DNA of 64,000 nt from an uncultured Spirochaetaceae bacterium (GTDB taxonomy: Bacteria; Spirochaetota; Spirochaetia; Sphaerochaetales; Sphaerochaetaceae). Where the stretch lies: contig CALXMP010000003.1 of assembly GCA_944389505.1 (NCBI GenBank), positions 62,001 through 126,000 of the forward strand, read 5' to 3'. Positions 1-8,518 of the stretch are shown piece by piece. A model generated the notes under the pieces. The model did not search any database. It was not told where the DNA came from and saw only the letters and a list, made by a program, of their open reading frames with translations. The position numbers and the translations under genes were made by a program. The stretch's first letter is position 1. Each line of letters begins with the position of its first letter.

Positions 1-915
1 TTCCATACCGCATTCATCCGCGATGCATGGAGGAATGGTGCTGTATTCAACACAGCAATCTCAGGAATCGAGATCGCCATGTGGGATATAATCGGCCAGA
101 AGCTTGGACAGCCTGTGTACAATCTCCTCGGAGGAAAGCTCAGGGATTGCATCCCTTTATATGCGAATTCATGGTTCGATGGTGCAAAGACTCCCGATGA
201 TTTTGCAGAGGCAGCAGTGAAGGTAGTTGCAAAGGGATTCAAGGCAATCAAATGGGATCCTTTGAAGACGCTTCCGGCTGATGCTCCGGAGATGAAGCGT
301 GTCGATGCTGGCATAAAGTGCCTTGAAGCGGTAAGAAAAGCTGTTGGAGATGATATTGAGCTCTTTATTGAGCTTCATGGTTCTCTGTCCTACGATGGAG
401 CATTGCGCTATGCGAGGCTTTCCGAGAAATACAACCCAGGTTTCATAGAGGAACCTATGCATCCCGATGACTTCACAGGCTACAGAAAGCTTGCGGTTAA
501 GTCCAATGTTCCGATAGCTGCAGGGGAGAGGTATTTCACCAGATTCTCCCACAGAGCATTGAACGAGGAAGGTTTCTATTCAATTGTACAGCCGGATCTC
601 ACCCATTGTGGAGGAATCCTTGAGACAAGGAAGATTGCCGCAGCTGCAGAGACCTACGGCCTTAAGTTCGCCCCGCATAATAGCAGCGGGCCTGTTGCGA
701 CAATGGCCAGCGCGATGGTTGATACGCTGGCTCCGAACTTCTTCTATCAGGAATTCTCTGTTGAGAACTTTGACCTGTCCAGTAAGTTCTTCAAGCGGGG
801 CCTCGATTATAGTGACGGAGCGCTGCACCTTTCGGATGCTCGTCCCGGCATTGGCCTCATCCCGGACTGGGATGCAATCGAAGAAGAGGATTACAGGCAT
901 ATACAGACATTCTAG
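1..915 (+). CDS. Enolase-superfamily sugar-acid dehydratase, mandelate racemase/MLE type (5' end outside window)
   Basis: The reading frame is open from base 1, so the N-terminus lies upstream; 304 residues are visible. The product is a TIM-barrel enolase-superfamily enzyme. Acidic metal-ligand positions are seen in ELHG (about 370), IEEP (about 447), AGER (about 520) and QPDL (about 589), and a catalytic His in APHNSSGP (about 670). Members of this family remove water from sugar acids such as galactonate or related aldonates and uronates. The exact substrate cannot be read from the sequence. A hairpin follows the stop codon. It probably belongs to a sugar-acid catabolic operon that lies mostly outside the window. 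Confidence 0.85.
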   Translation, partial: FHTAFIRDAWRNGAVFNTAISGIEIAMWDIIGQKLGQPVYNLLGGKLRDCIPLYANSWFDGAKTPDDFAEAAVKVVAKGFKAIKWDPLKTLPADAPEMKRVDAGIKCLEAVRKAVGDDIELFIELHGSLSYDGALRYARLSEKYNPGFIEEPMHPDDFTGYRKLAVKSNVPIAAGERYFTRFSHRALNEEGFYSIVQPDLTHCGGILETRKIAAAAETYGLKFAPHNSSGPVATMASAMVDTLAPNFFYQEFSVENFDLSSKFFKRGLDYSDGALHLSDARPGIGLIPDWDAIEEEDYRHIQTF

Positions 916-923
916 CATTACGG

Positions 924-953
924 TCCTGCCTCATGGCAGGATCACTGTTTTCT
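924..953 (+). terminator. Hairpin terminator after the dehydratase
   Basis: A perfect 7-bp stem, TCCTGCC (924-930) and GGCAGGA (935-941) with loop TCAT, is followed by a T-rich stretch. It lies 8 bases after the dehydratase stop and abuts the convergent hicB stop. Confidence 0.65.
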
Positions 954-1322
954 GTACCTGTATTCATGTATTGCATTATCATTCATGGAAAGCAGCATTG
1001 TGCAGTATTGATTCATGCTCACCCCTGAATCCCGGGAGTGCATATAGAGCTTTCTATGCAGCTCCTTTGGAATCCTGATCTGGAACTGGCCGGAAAAATT
1101 CTTCAGTGAATCCGGGAGTGGAATTTCTATGCCTTCCTCTATGCATGCTTTGAACCAGCTTCTTTTAGCATCTTCCGCATTTCTTACAGCATCCTGAATT
1201 GTCATTCCTGAGGTCAGGCATCCCCTGAGTTCAGGGAATGATACCGTATAGCCAGCTTCTTTGTCTGCTTTGACGATTTCCATGCGGTATGGCAGATCCA
1301 TATAGTATTCAGCATCTTTCAT
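942..1322 (-). CDS. hicB: HicB-family antitoxin
   Basis: The product has the partial RNase-H fold of HicB at its N-terminus (YRMEIVKADKEAGYTVSFPE, then LRGCLTSGMTIQDAVRNAE). The C-terminus is Arc-like ribbon-helix-helix (QIRIPKELHRKLYMHSRDSG, then SMNQY). It should neutralise HicA and repress the operon through the C-terminal domain. The start at 1322 is chosen because GAGGAG sits 7 bases upstream; an upstream ATG at 1337 has no good ribosome site. It overlaps the end of hicA, so the two are translationally coupled. The order is toxin first. Confidence 0.85.
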   Translation of the reverse strand: MKDAEYYMDLPYRMEIVKADKEAGYTVSFPELRGCLTSGMTIQDAVRNAEDAKRSWFKACIEEGIEIPLPDSLKNFSGQFQIRIPKELHRKLYMHSRDSGVSMNQYCTMLLSMNDNAIHEYRYRKQ

Positions 1323-1563
1323 CTGATTTCTCCTCATCTTCGATGGTCTTTCTTATAAGATTTACATACGGACCGGGAATTGGATTATGCCTTGGTATTG
1401 TAATCGGCATTTTCCCTTTCTTTCTGAATGTATAATGGCTGCTTCCTGATCCTGGTTGATGCATAGAGTATCCCATCCTTCTCAGAATTCCTGCTACTTC
1501 CCTGAATTGCAGTTCTGCAGGTCTGTTCCGTATTTTCTCTATCAGTTTTTCCCATTGGGACAT
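1309..1563 (-). CDS. hicA: HicA-family mRNA interferase toxin
   Basis: This 84-residue protein has the HicA double-stranded-RNA-binding-like fold: FREVAGILRRMGYSM, then GSGSSHYTFRKKGK carrying the expected catalytic His, then ITIPRHNPIPGPYVNLI. HicA cleaves mRNA when it is not bound by HicB. The start is preceded by AAAGGAGG. It is the first gene of a two-gene operon with hicB, lying between the dehydratase and the nucleoside transporter operon. Confidence 0.88.
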   Translation of the reverse strand: MSQWEKLIEKIRNRPAELQFREVAGILRRMGYSMHQPGSGSSHYTFRKKGKMPITIPRHNPIPGPYVNLIRKTIEDEEKSDERC

Positions 1564-1575
1564 GTATCCTCCTTT

Positions 1576-1604
1576 AGAATATGACTAACTATATTCAGTG
1601 TCAA
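1576..1604 (-). promoter_or_regulatory. Candidate hicAB promoter
   Basis: On the minus strand TTGACA (1604-1599) is separated by 17 bases from TATTCT (1581-1576). The predicted start would fall at about 1569, inside or after the hicA ribosome site. The transcript would then be nearly leaderless, so an AT-rich -10 further upstream (around 1605-1620) is an alternative. The rest of 1564-1879 holds only this and the bmp promoter; no gene is seen. Confidence 0.35.
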
Positions 1605-1815
1605 ACTTATATAATCTATATACGCGCTGAGTTGTTGTTTCTGCCAACTATTCACAGAAAAAAGCAGAATTATCTGTTTGAAAAAACATATATGATTGCC
1701 GCCGTGGTCGCCCAGAATGTTTGTGTCAGCTGCATGCATTATGATCGACACTAGGGCTGTTTGTTTTTATTTCCTTGCTATATAAAGTATTAAATTGAGA
1801 AATCAATAAATTTAT

Positions 1816-1844
1816 TTGACAGCTCAATACTCTCTCTGTAGAAT
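1816..1844 (+). promoter_or_regulatory. Sigma70-type promoter of the nucleoside uptake operon
   Basis: A consensus -35, TTGACA (1816-1821), lies exactly 17 bases from a -10, TAGAAT (1839-1844). The expected start is near 1851. The bmp ribosome site (AAGGAG, 1867-1871) and ATG at 1880 follow. Confidence 0.8.
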
Positions 1845-1879
1845 CATAGTAGCGATTTGAAATCGGAAGGAGAGTCTTG

Positions 1880-2932
1880 ATGCTGAAGAAAATCTTTGCG
1901 GTGATGCTTGTTGCATGCCTTTGTTTCTCCATCTATGCCGGAGGCAGTCAGGAATCTGACAGCCTGATGCTCGGAATGGTAACTGATTCCGGGACAATCG
2001 ATGACCGTTCATTCAATCAGGGAACGTATGAAGGCGTGAAGAAGGCAGCTGATGAGCTGGGTCTTGCATGCACATATCTCAGGCCGGCTGGAACGACCAC
2101 GACTGATTATCTTACAGCGATCTCCGATCTCTATGATCAGGGATATAGATTCATTGCATGCCCTGGTTATCTCTTCGCGGATGCTGTCTCCCAGGCACAG
2201 GAGATGTATCCTGATCTGATGCTCATCATCATTGATGATGCGCTCGTTGCGGGAATAGGCGAGAATACTGTTGCCATTACATTCAAGGAAGAGGAGTCAG
2301 GCTTCATGGCAGGTCTTGCAACAGCTCTCAAGCTTCAGGATGGTGAGGTAGGATTCGTTGGAGGGCTTGAGATTCCTGCGGTCCAGAAGTTCAACTGGGG
2401 ATTCCAGCAGGGTGTACAGTATGCCAATGACAATTTCGGAACCTCAATCGGCATGAACCCAAGCAACTTCGTGTATCAGGGATCATTTGCAGATCTTGCA
2501 GGAGGACAGCAGCTTGCTGTTGCCATGTATGATAACGGCGTTGATGCAATCTTCGCAGCAGCTGGCGGTACAGGCGTTGGTGTCATAAATGAAGCGAAGA
2601 ACAGAAGACTTTCCGGAGAGGATGTCTGGGCTGTCGGCGTTGATGTCGATCAGTACTCTGTTGGCGATATGGGAAATGGCGAGTCTTGCATACTCACATC
2701 GGCTATGAAGGATGTCACAGGCGTTGCTTATGATCAGGCAATGGCAGCAGCCAATGGCACATTCAAGGGCGGTGTCCATCTCGTGCTTGGTGCTGCAGAT
2801 GGAAGAGCGGGAATACCTGCATCCAATCCTAATCTCACACCTGAGATTGAGGCCGAGGTCGCTGAAGTCGCAAAGCTTATCGCTGACGGAAGCCTCGTCG
2901 TGCAGGATACTGCTGATGGTCTTATAAAATAA
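1880..2932 (+). CDS. BMP/PnrA-family nucleoside-binding protein of an ABC transporter
   Basis: The protein has 350 residues. A signal peptide ends around YAGGSQES, and the BMP-family fold follows (LGMVTDSGTIDDRSFNQ, then FACPGYLFAD-like and GFVGGLEIPAVQKF segments). PnrA-type members bind purine nucleosides in the periplasm. The start is ATG 1880 with AAGGAG 7-8 bases upstream; a TTG at 1877 is less likely. It heads an operon with an ATPase, two permeases and purine nucleoside phosphorylase, which supports nucleosides as substrate. A Cys at residue 13 could be a lipobox, but it is unusually early, and cleavage after the YA before GGS is equally plausible. Confidence 0.9.
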   Translation: MLKKIFAVMLVACLCFSIYAGGSQESDSLMLGMVTDSGTIDDRSFNQGTYEGVKKAADELGLACTYLRPAGTTTTDYLTAISDLYDQGYRFIACPGYLFADAVSQAQEMYPDLMLIIIDDALVAGIGENTVAITFKEEESGFMAGLATALKLQDGEVGFVGGLEIPAVQKFNWGFQQGVQYANDNFGTSIGMNPSNFVYQGSFADLAGGQQLAVAMYDNGVDAIFAAAGGTGVGVINEAKNRRLSGEDVWAVGVDVDQYSVGDMGNGESCILTSAMKDVTGVAYDQAMAAANGTFKGGVHLVLGAADGRAGIPASNPNLTPEIEAEVAEVAKLIADGSLVVQDTADGLIK

Positions 2933-2951
2933 AGGATTCAATTCCAGATAT

Positions 2952-2979
2952 GGCCGCCTGATAACGGCGGCCTTCTTTC
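2952..2979 (+). terminator. Intercistronic hairpin, likely attenuator
   Basis: A perfect 7-bp stem, GGCCGCC (2952-2958) and GGCGGCC (2966-2972), is followed by TTCTTTC. It sits 20 bases after the binding-protein stop and before the ATPase gene. This is a common arrangement for making more binding protein than membrane components. Confidence 0.65.
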
Positions 2980-3002
2980 GATTCATTCAGAGGAAAGTCC
3001 AG

Positions 3003-4523
3003 TTGGAATATGTAATTGAGATGATCGGCATCCGGAAGGAGTTTCCGGGGATTGTTGCCAATGATGATATAACCCTTCAGGTCCGTGAAGGGGAGATACA
3101 CGCGATACTCGGAGAGAACGGGGCCGGGAAATCAACATTGATGAGCATTCTCTTCGGCCTGTACCATGCTGACCGTGGCACAATAAGGATCAGAGGAAGG
3201 GAAGTAAGCATAAAGAACCCTAATGATGCATTTGCCCTAGGTATCGGCATGGTCCATCAGCATTTCCAGCTGGTCCATAATTTCACCGTTGCAGAGAATA
3301 TCATTCTGGGGAAGGAAGGCGGATTCGTATATGATATCCGCAAGGCCTCTGAAAGGATAAAGGAGATATCTGAGCGCTATGGGCTTTCGATAGAGCCTGA
3401 TATGGTGATTGAGGATATAACTGTTGGAATGCAGCAGCGTGTCGAGATCCTCAAGATGCTATACCGCGATGCCGATATCCTTATATTCGATGAGCCGACA
3501 GCTGTCCTTACTCCTCAGGAGATCGATGAGCTTATGCAGATAATGAGGAATCTTGCTGCAGAGGGCAAGTCCATAATCCTCATCACCCATAAGCTTGAAG
3601 AGATCAAGGCAGTAGCTGACCGGTGCACAATCATCAGGAGAGGAAAGCTTATAGGTGTTGTCGATGTAAAAGAGGCATCACCTGCCGAGATGGCGGCGAT
3701 GATGGTCGGACGCCCTGTATCCTTCACAGTTGAGAAAGCTCCTGCTTCCATTGGAGAACCCATTCTTGAGATAAGGAATCTCTCTGTGATGAGCGCACGG
3801 CACGTTCTTGGCGTAAAAGACTTCAGCCTGAGCGTTCATAGAGGCGAAATAGTCGGAATCGCAGGTGTTGATGGCAATGGCCAGTCTGAGCTTGTAGAGG
3901 CAATCACTGGGCTGAGGCGGATTGAATCAGGTTCCATTCTGTTTAAGGGACAGGATATTTCAGGAATATCGATCAGAAAGCGTAATGAGCTTGGTATGGG
4001 GCATATCCCGGAGGACAGGCAGAAGCGTGGCCTGATACTCGGTGCATCCCTTACCGATAACATGGTGATTAAGGAATTCTACAAAGAGGGTTTCAGCCAT
4101 CGTGGCATCCTTGATTATCCCTGCATCCAGGACTACGCTGAGGGAATCATAGCGAAGTTCGATGTGAGATCCGGAGAAGGCGCAGACTCGCTTGCGGGCA
4201 AGCTTTCAGGAGGCAATCAGCAGAAGGCGATAATAGGCAGGGAGATTGAGAGCAATCCTGATCTGCTCATCGCTGTGCAGCCAACGAGAGGACTCGATGT
4301 TGGAGCTATCGAATTCATCCATTCGCAGCTTGTGAAGGAACGTGACAACGGCAAGGCCGTCCTGCTTGTCTCTTTCGAGCTCGATGAGATATTCAATCTC
4401 TCTGACCGCATAGCCGTAATCAATTCAGGGCATCTGATTGATGTCGTGGATACGGATAAGACCGATGTGAATGCGGTTGGGCTTATGATGGCAGGCATAA
4501 AGGCGTCAGGAGGTGAGGCATGA
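3003..4523 (+). CDS. Nucleoside ABC transporter ATP-binding protein, two ATPase domains
   Basis: The protein has 506 residues with two tandem ABC domains, as in the sugar/nucleoside (NupO/YufO) class. Domain 1 has Walker A GENGAGKST and Walker B ILIFDEPTAV. Domain 2 begins around EPILEIRNLS, has the degenerate P-loop GVDGNGQSEL, and has signature KLSGGNQQK and LLIAVQPTRGLD. It powers import through the two permeases downstream. The start is probably TTG 3003, with AGGAAA 6-7 bases upstream; an in-frame ATG at 3021 is the alternative. It overlaps the next gene by 4 bases (ATGA). Confidence 0.92.
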   Translation: MEYVIEMIGIRKEFPGIVANDDITLQVREGEIHAILGENGAGKSTLMSILFGLYHADRGTIRIRGREVSIKNPNDAFALGIGMVHQHFQLVHNFTVAENIILGKEGGFVYDIRKASERIKEISERYGLSIEPDMVIEDITVGMQQRVEILKMLYRDADILIFDEPTAVLTPQEIDELMQIMRNLAAEGKSIILITHKLEEIKAVADRCTIIRRGKLIGVVDVKEASPAEMAAMMVGRPVSFTVEKAPASIGEPILEIRNLSVMSARHVLGVKDFSLSVHRGEIVGIAGVDGNGQSELVEAITGLRRIESGSILFKGQDISGISIRKRNELGMGHIPEDRQKRGLILGASLTDNMVIKEFYKEGFSHRGILDYPCIQDYAEGIIAKFDVRSGEGADSLAGKLSGGNQQKAIIGREIESNPDLLIAVQPTRGLDVGAIEFIHSQLVKERDNGKAVLLVSFELDEIFNLSDRIAVINSGHLIDVVDTDKTDVNAVGLMMAGIKASGGEA

Positions 4524-5722
4524 GGAAGGCAGCAAAAACCCTTGAGGCAAGGAACGCTTCTCCTCTTCTTGTATCGCTCTCTGCGGTATTCCTTGGGATA
4601 ATAGCGGGAAGCATCTTCATCCTCTTTATCGGCAAGAACCCATTCGATGGGTTTGAGAAGATTCTTTTTGGAGCACTTTCGAGCCGCAGGCGTATCGGGA
4701 ATACGCTCGGCATGTCGACACAGCTGATTCTAATAGGTCTTTCCGTTGCGTTTGCATTCAAGACAGGACTCTTCAATATCGGGGCATCGGGGCAGATGCT
4801 GGTGGGAGGCATAACAGGTTCCATCCTTGCATATTACCTTCCGATGGATATGCCAAGGGTATTGTATCTTCCTATCATCGTGATAGCGGCTGCTGTCGCT
4901 GGAGGATTCTGGGGATTCATCTCCGGCCTTCTGAAGGCGAAGTTCAATGTCCATGAGGTTGTTTCCACGATAATGCTCAACTGGATTGCTTACTGGATGG
5001 TCTATGATTTCATACCACGCTTCATAATCGATCCGACGATCTCTGTGAAGTCAAAACCGATTCCGCTTGAGCATACGCTCCGGGCAGAGTGGCTAAGGAA
5101 TATCACAGGATTCTCCACGCTCAACTATGGTTTCTTCATAGCGATTGCAATGGCCGTCGTTGTCTGGTTCATACTGAAGAAGACAACGCTCGGATTCAGC
5201 CTGAAGGCCGTTGGCTCGAACAGATTCTGCGCGGAATATGCCGGTATAAATGTATCCGGATCCATCATGATCTCGATGGCAATAGCCGGAGCGCTTTCCG
5301 GTCTGGCAGGCCTTACATATTACTGCGGATACTCAGAGATAATGGAGATGGGCAAGATGCCGAATGAGGGCTTTGACGGCATTGCTGTGGCGCTTCTCGG
5401 CAACTGCTCTCCGCTCGGTGTCTTCTTCTCCGCAATCTTCTTCGGCATCCTCAAGATGGGAAGGGGCTCACTTGCCGCAACAGGCATTCCCACAGAGATT
5501 GCTGATACAATCATAGCCACCGTGATATATTTCACAGCGACCAATGTCCTTCTCTCCGCATTCTGGAACGAGCGTTTCAGGCAGAGCTTCGAGAAAAAGG
5601 AGGAGGCTGCGAGTGCGGCTATGAAGGCAAATGGCGATGCCCGATCCGTATCGGAGCTCAGCAGAAAGGAATTCGAAAGCCTTGCAAAGGCAGGAAGGCA
5701 TCTTCTGAAGGAGGGCAGGTGA
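4520..5722 (+). CDS. Nucleoside ABC transporter permease 1
   Basis: This 400-residue polytopic membrane protein belongs to the branched-chain/sugar/BMP permease family (NupP/YufP type). It has about eight to ten hydrophobic segments and the conserved stretches FKTGLFNIGASGQM and GMPxEGFDGIAVALLGN-like residues (KMPNEGFDGIAVALLGN). It forms a heterodimeric channel with the next gene product. It overlaps its neighbours by a few bases on both sides, so the operon is tightly coupled. The C-terminal about 40 residues are charged and cytoplasmic. Confidence 0.9.
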   Translation: MRKAAKTLEARNASPLLVSLSAVFLGIIAGSIFILFIGKNPFDGFEKILFGALSSRRRIGNTLGMSTQLILIGLSVAFAFKTGLFNIGASGQMLVGGITGSILAYYLPMDMPRVLYLPIIVIAAAVAGGFWGFISGLLKAKFNVHEVVSTIMLNWIAYWMVYDFIPRFIIDPTISVKSKPIPLEHTLRAEWLRNITGFSTLNYGFFIAIAMAVVVWFILKKTTLGFSLKAVGSNRFCAEYAGINVSGSIMISMAIAGALSGLAGLTYYCGYSEIMEMGKMPNEGFDGIAVALLGNCSPLGVFFSAIFFGILKMGRGSLAATGIPTEIADTIIATVIYFTATNVLLSAFWNERFRQSFEKKEEAASAAMKANGDARSVSELSRKEFESLAKAGRHLLKEGR

Positions 5723-6675
5723 TGGAATTCTGGAGTGTTTTATCAAGCATAATACCTTCGGCCATAGCTTATACTATGCCGCTTCTCATGGGAGCCCTTG
5801 GAGGTCTTTATTCAGAGCGCTCTGGTGTCACGAATCTCTGTATTGAAGGACTGATGCTCTTTGGATGCTTCTCTTCTGCCGCAGTCATTGTCAAGCTTCA
5901 GGCAATCCCTGGCTTTTCATATACGCTTGCGCTTGTTATAGGCATAATCGCGGCGATGGCCGCTTCTGCGCTGCTCTCCCTTCTGCATGCATTCGCGTCG
6001 ATAAACCTCAAGTCGAATCAGGTTATATCGGGAACGGCAATCAATATGCTCTCTACGGCGGTATCGCTGTTTCTTGCACAGACGATAACAGGAAGCGGGA
6101 ATATAACGATAGTAAGAGGAGTCATAAGGAGCAACATTCCATTGCTGTCGGAGATTCCCATAATAGGACAGCTTTTGTTCTCAAGGACGTACTGGACGAC
6201 GTGGATCTGCCTCTCGCTATGGCTTTTCTCCTGGTTCCTGCTATACCGGACGTCGTTCGGACTGCGGCTCAGAGCCTGCGGTGAGCATCCTTCTGCTGTA
6301 GCATCCGCTGGTGTGAATGTGCACAGGATGAGATATATCGGTGTAATCGCCTCTGGATTGCTTTCCGGTCTTGGGGGAGCCTGCATCCTCGTAACCTATG
6401 CAGGTGAATACAATGCTGGAAGCGGCATAAACGGACTTGGCTTCCTTGCGATTGCCGCCTTGATATTCGGACAGTGGAAGCCTCTTGGCATACTGGGCTC
6501 GACATTCTTCTTCGGGCTGTGTATGACAATTGCGAATATGGGGAAGGTATTCCCAGTATTCCAGGGTATTCCCGCAGGTTATCTCGGGATGTTCCCGTAT
6601 GCGGCGACGCTTATCGCGCTGATACTCTCGAGCAGGAAGAGCTCTGCGCCTCTTGCTTCCGGAGAACCATTCTGA
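5722..6675 (+). CDS. Nucleoside ABC transporter permease 2
   Basis: This 317-residue permease (NupQ/YufQ type) starts with hydrophobic helices and carries GALGGLYSERSGVTNLCIEG, the typical early motif, and later GAGLNGLGFLAIAALIFGQW-like sequence (GSGINGLGFLAIAALIFG). ATG 5722 is used because GGAGGG precedes it at a good distance; a GTG one codon earlier is the alternative. It overlaps the preceding permease by one base and leads directly into the phosphorylase gene. Confidence 0.9.
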   Translation: MEFWSVLSSIIPSAIAYTMPLLMGALGGLYSERSGVTNLCIEGLMLFGCFSSAAVIVKLQAIPGFSYTLALVIGIIAAMAASALLSLLHAFASINLKSNQVISGTAINMLSTAVSLFLAQTITGSGNITIVRGVIRSNIPLLSEIPIIGQLLFSRTYWTTWICLSLWLFSWFLLYRTSFGLRLRACGEHPSAVASAGVNVHRMRYIGVIASGLLSGLGGACILVTYAGEYNAGSGINGLGFLAIAALIFGQWKPLGILGSTFFFGLCMTIANMGKVFPVFQGIPAGYLGMFPYAATLIALILSSRKSSAPLASGEPF

Positions 6676-6686
6676 TGGAGGATAGT

Positions 6687-7520
6687 ATGGACCTTATGGA
6701 TATGCTTAAAGAGTCTGCTGATTATATCAGGAGCAGAGCAGGCAATGACAGGATCGATGTCGCAATAGTCCTTGGCTCAGGCCTTGGGGACATGGCTGAT
6801 GAGATTGAGGATGCCATCGCTATTGATTACCATGATATCCCTCATTTTCCGGTATCGACCGTTCCAGGGCATAAAGGACGGCTTGTCATAGGCATACTTG
6901 AGGGACATCGTGTGATGTGCATGCAGGGCCGCTTCCATTACTATGAAGGCTATTCCATGGCTGAGGTTGTCTATCCTGTAAGGGTGATGAAGGTCATGGG
7001 CATCGATTCCTTGTTCCTTACCAATGCTGCAGGATGTGTTAACAAAGACTGGAAGCCCGGCGATCTCATGATCATAAAGGATCATATAAAGCTCATTGCT
7101 GACAGTCCGCTCAGAGGGGCGAACCCCGATGCGCTTGGCCCTCGTTTCTTCGATATGACAAGAGCATATGATAAAGCTCTTATCGAAACGGCAGAGAGGA
7201 TTGCTGCAGAGCAGGGGATAAGTATCAGGAAAGGGGTCTATATGCTTTTCACAGGTCCTGCTTTCGAGACTCCTGCCGAGATAGGATTCGCACGCATAGC
7301 CGGTGCCGATGCAGTGGGAATGTCCACTGTACCGGAGGCTATTGCAGCTTCCCACATGGGTATGCATACGCTTGGTATAAGCTGTCTTACGAACATGGCT
7401 GCGGGAATTCTTGATCAGCCTCTGAATCATGAAGAGGTTCTGGAGACAGGGGAAAGGGTGAAGAAGGACTTCTCCGCTCTTGTACGCGGTGTGATAAAAG
7501 CCTGGCCGGTATTCTTCTGA
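6687..7520 (+). CDS. punA: Purine-nucleoside phosphorylase (trimeric type)
   Basis: The protein has 277 residues, close to the usual length of trimeric PNP. VLGSGLGDMADE (phosphate-binding loop), FPVSTVPGHKGRL, MQGRFHYYEGY and the substrate region FETPAEI and VGMSTVPE, SCLTNMAAG are all visible. It splits purine nucleosides with phosphate into base and ribose-1-phosphate in the cytoplasm. The start at 6687 has GGAGG five bases upstream; the reading frame is open further up inside the permease. Cotranscription with the BMP transporter indicates uptake and immediate phosphorolysis of nucleosides. Confidence 0.93.
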   Translation: MDLMDMLKESADYIRSRAGNDRIDVAIVLGSGLGDMADEIEDAIAIDYHDIPHFPVSTVPGHKGRLVIGILEGHRVMCMQGRFHYYEGYSMAEVVYPVRVMKVMGIDSLFLTNAAGCVNKDWKPGDLMIIKDHIKLIADSPLRGANPDALGPRFFDMTRAYDKALIETAERIAAEQGISIRKGVYMLFTGPAFETPAEIGFARIAGADAVGMSTVPEAIAASHMGMHTLGISCLTNMAAGILDQPLNHEEVLETGERVKKDFSALVRGVIKAWPVFF

Positions 7521-8425
7521 TGAAGATCTCTGCGCGTATTGTTATCGATTATGCATATATAATACTTGGCTCTGCCATCACAGCCTTTGCAGTAGCGATA
7601 TTCCTCAATCCTGCAAAGCTGGCTCCAGGCGGGGTGTCTGGTATTGCGACGATACTTTTCCATCTCTTCGGATGGAGCCTTGGAACGGTCATATTCTGCC
7701 TGACGGTGCCTGTCTTCCTGATTGGGGTAAGGCTATTCGGCAAGCAGTATGGCTTCCGTACGCTTCTTGGCTCTTTGCTTCTCTCCATCTTCACATCGAT
7801 GTGGATTATGATCCTGGGCGAGAATGGGATACTGGATTATTCCAAGGACATGTCAGTAATGCTGTCAGCTCTCTATGGAGGTGTTCTTTCCGGTGTAGGA
7901 ATGGGGCTTGTTATGAAATCGGGGTCGAATACAGGAGGGACGGATATAATAGCGCAGATTATCGCACGCTATACTCCGCTCTCGCTGGGAACCTCTCTTT
8001 TCATCGTCGATGGCGTGATAATCGCAGTTTCTGCGCTCTTCTTCGGCATAGAGAATGCTCTTTTCGCGATTCTGGTTGCGTATATCACGACGGTCGTGAT
8101 CAACAAGATTGTCCTGTCCATGGGGACAAGTTATGCGAAGACAGTCTTTATCGTTTCCGATAATTACCATGAGATAGGACAGTTCATCATCAACGAGATG
8201 GAACGGGGTGCAACACTTCTGGATGCAAAGGGATTCTATTCAAACAAATCGCGTCCAATGCTGATGACAGTCATCCCGAATCAGGAGATTGCGAAGCTGA
8301 CAAGGGCTGTGCATGAATCAGATCCCAGAGCATTTATGGTTATAAGCGAGACCTACCATGTCCTCGGTGAAGGCTATACTCCCATTGAGCATATCGCTGA
8401 TGCAAGCGATGTGACACAGCATTGA
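7520..8425 (+). CDS. YitT family membrane protein (DUF2179)
   Basis: This 301-residue protein has five or six membrane segments in the first 200 residues (FLNPAKLAPGGVSGIATI, then GMGLVMKSGSNTGGTDIIA). A C-terminal cytoplasmic DUF2179 domain follows (TLLDAKGFYSNKSRPMLM, then DPRAFMVISETYHVLGEG). The family is widespread, but its transport substrate is not established. The start codon overlaps the phosphorylase stop (TGATG), so it is the last member of the nucleoside operon. A nucleoside-related role is possible but not shown. Confidence 0.85.
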   Translation: MKISARIVIDYAYIILGSAITAFAVAIFLNPAKLAPGGVSGIATILFHLFGWSLGTVIFCLTVPVFLIGVRLFGKQYGFRTLLGSLLLSIFTSMWIMILGENGILDYSKDMSVMLSALYGGVLSGVGMGLVMKSGSNTGGTDIIAQIIARYTPLSLGTSLFIVDGVIIAVSALFFGIENALFAILVAYITTVVINKIVLSMGTSYAKTVFIVSDNYHEIGQFIINEMERGATLLDAKGFYSNKSRPMLMTVIPNQEIAKLTRAVHESDPRAFMVISETYHVLGEGYTPIEHIADASDVTQH

Positions 8426-8427
8426 TT

Positions 8428-8454
8428 GCTGATTTATCTCGTGACTGTGATAAA
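8428..8454. repeat. Inverted repeat between operons
   Basis: GATTTATC and GATAAATC form perfect 8-bp arms around a 10-base spacer in the gap between yitT and the phosphoesterase gene. There is no T-tract, so it may be a regulator binding site or a weak terminator. Confidence 0.4.
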
Positions 8455-8518
8455 TCTTCACATCTGAAGAAGGGAGTTTACTTTCTTCCATAGAATTAAT
8501 ATATTTGCCTTGGAATCC

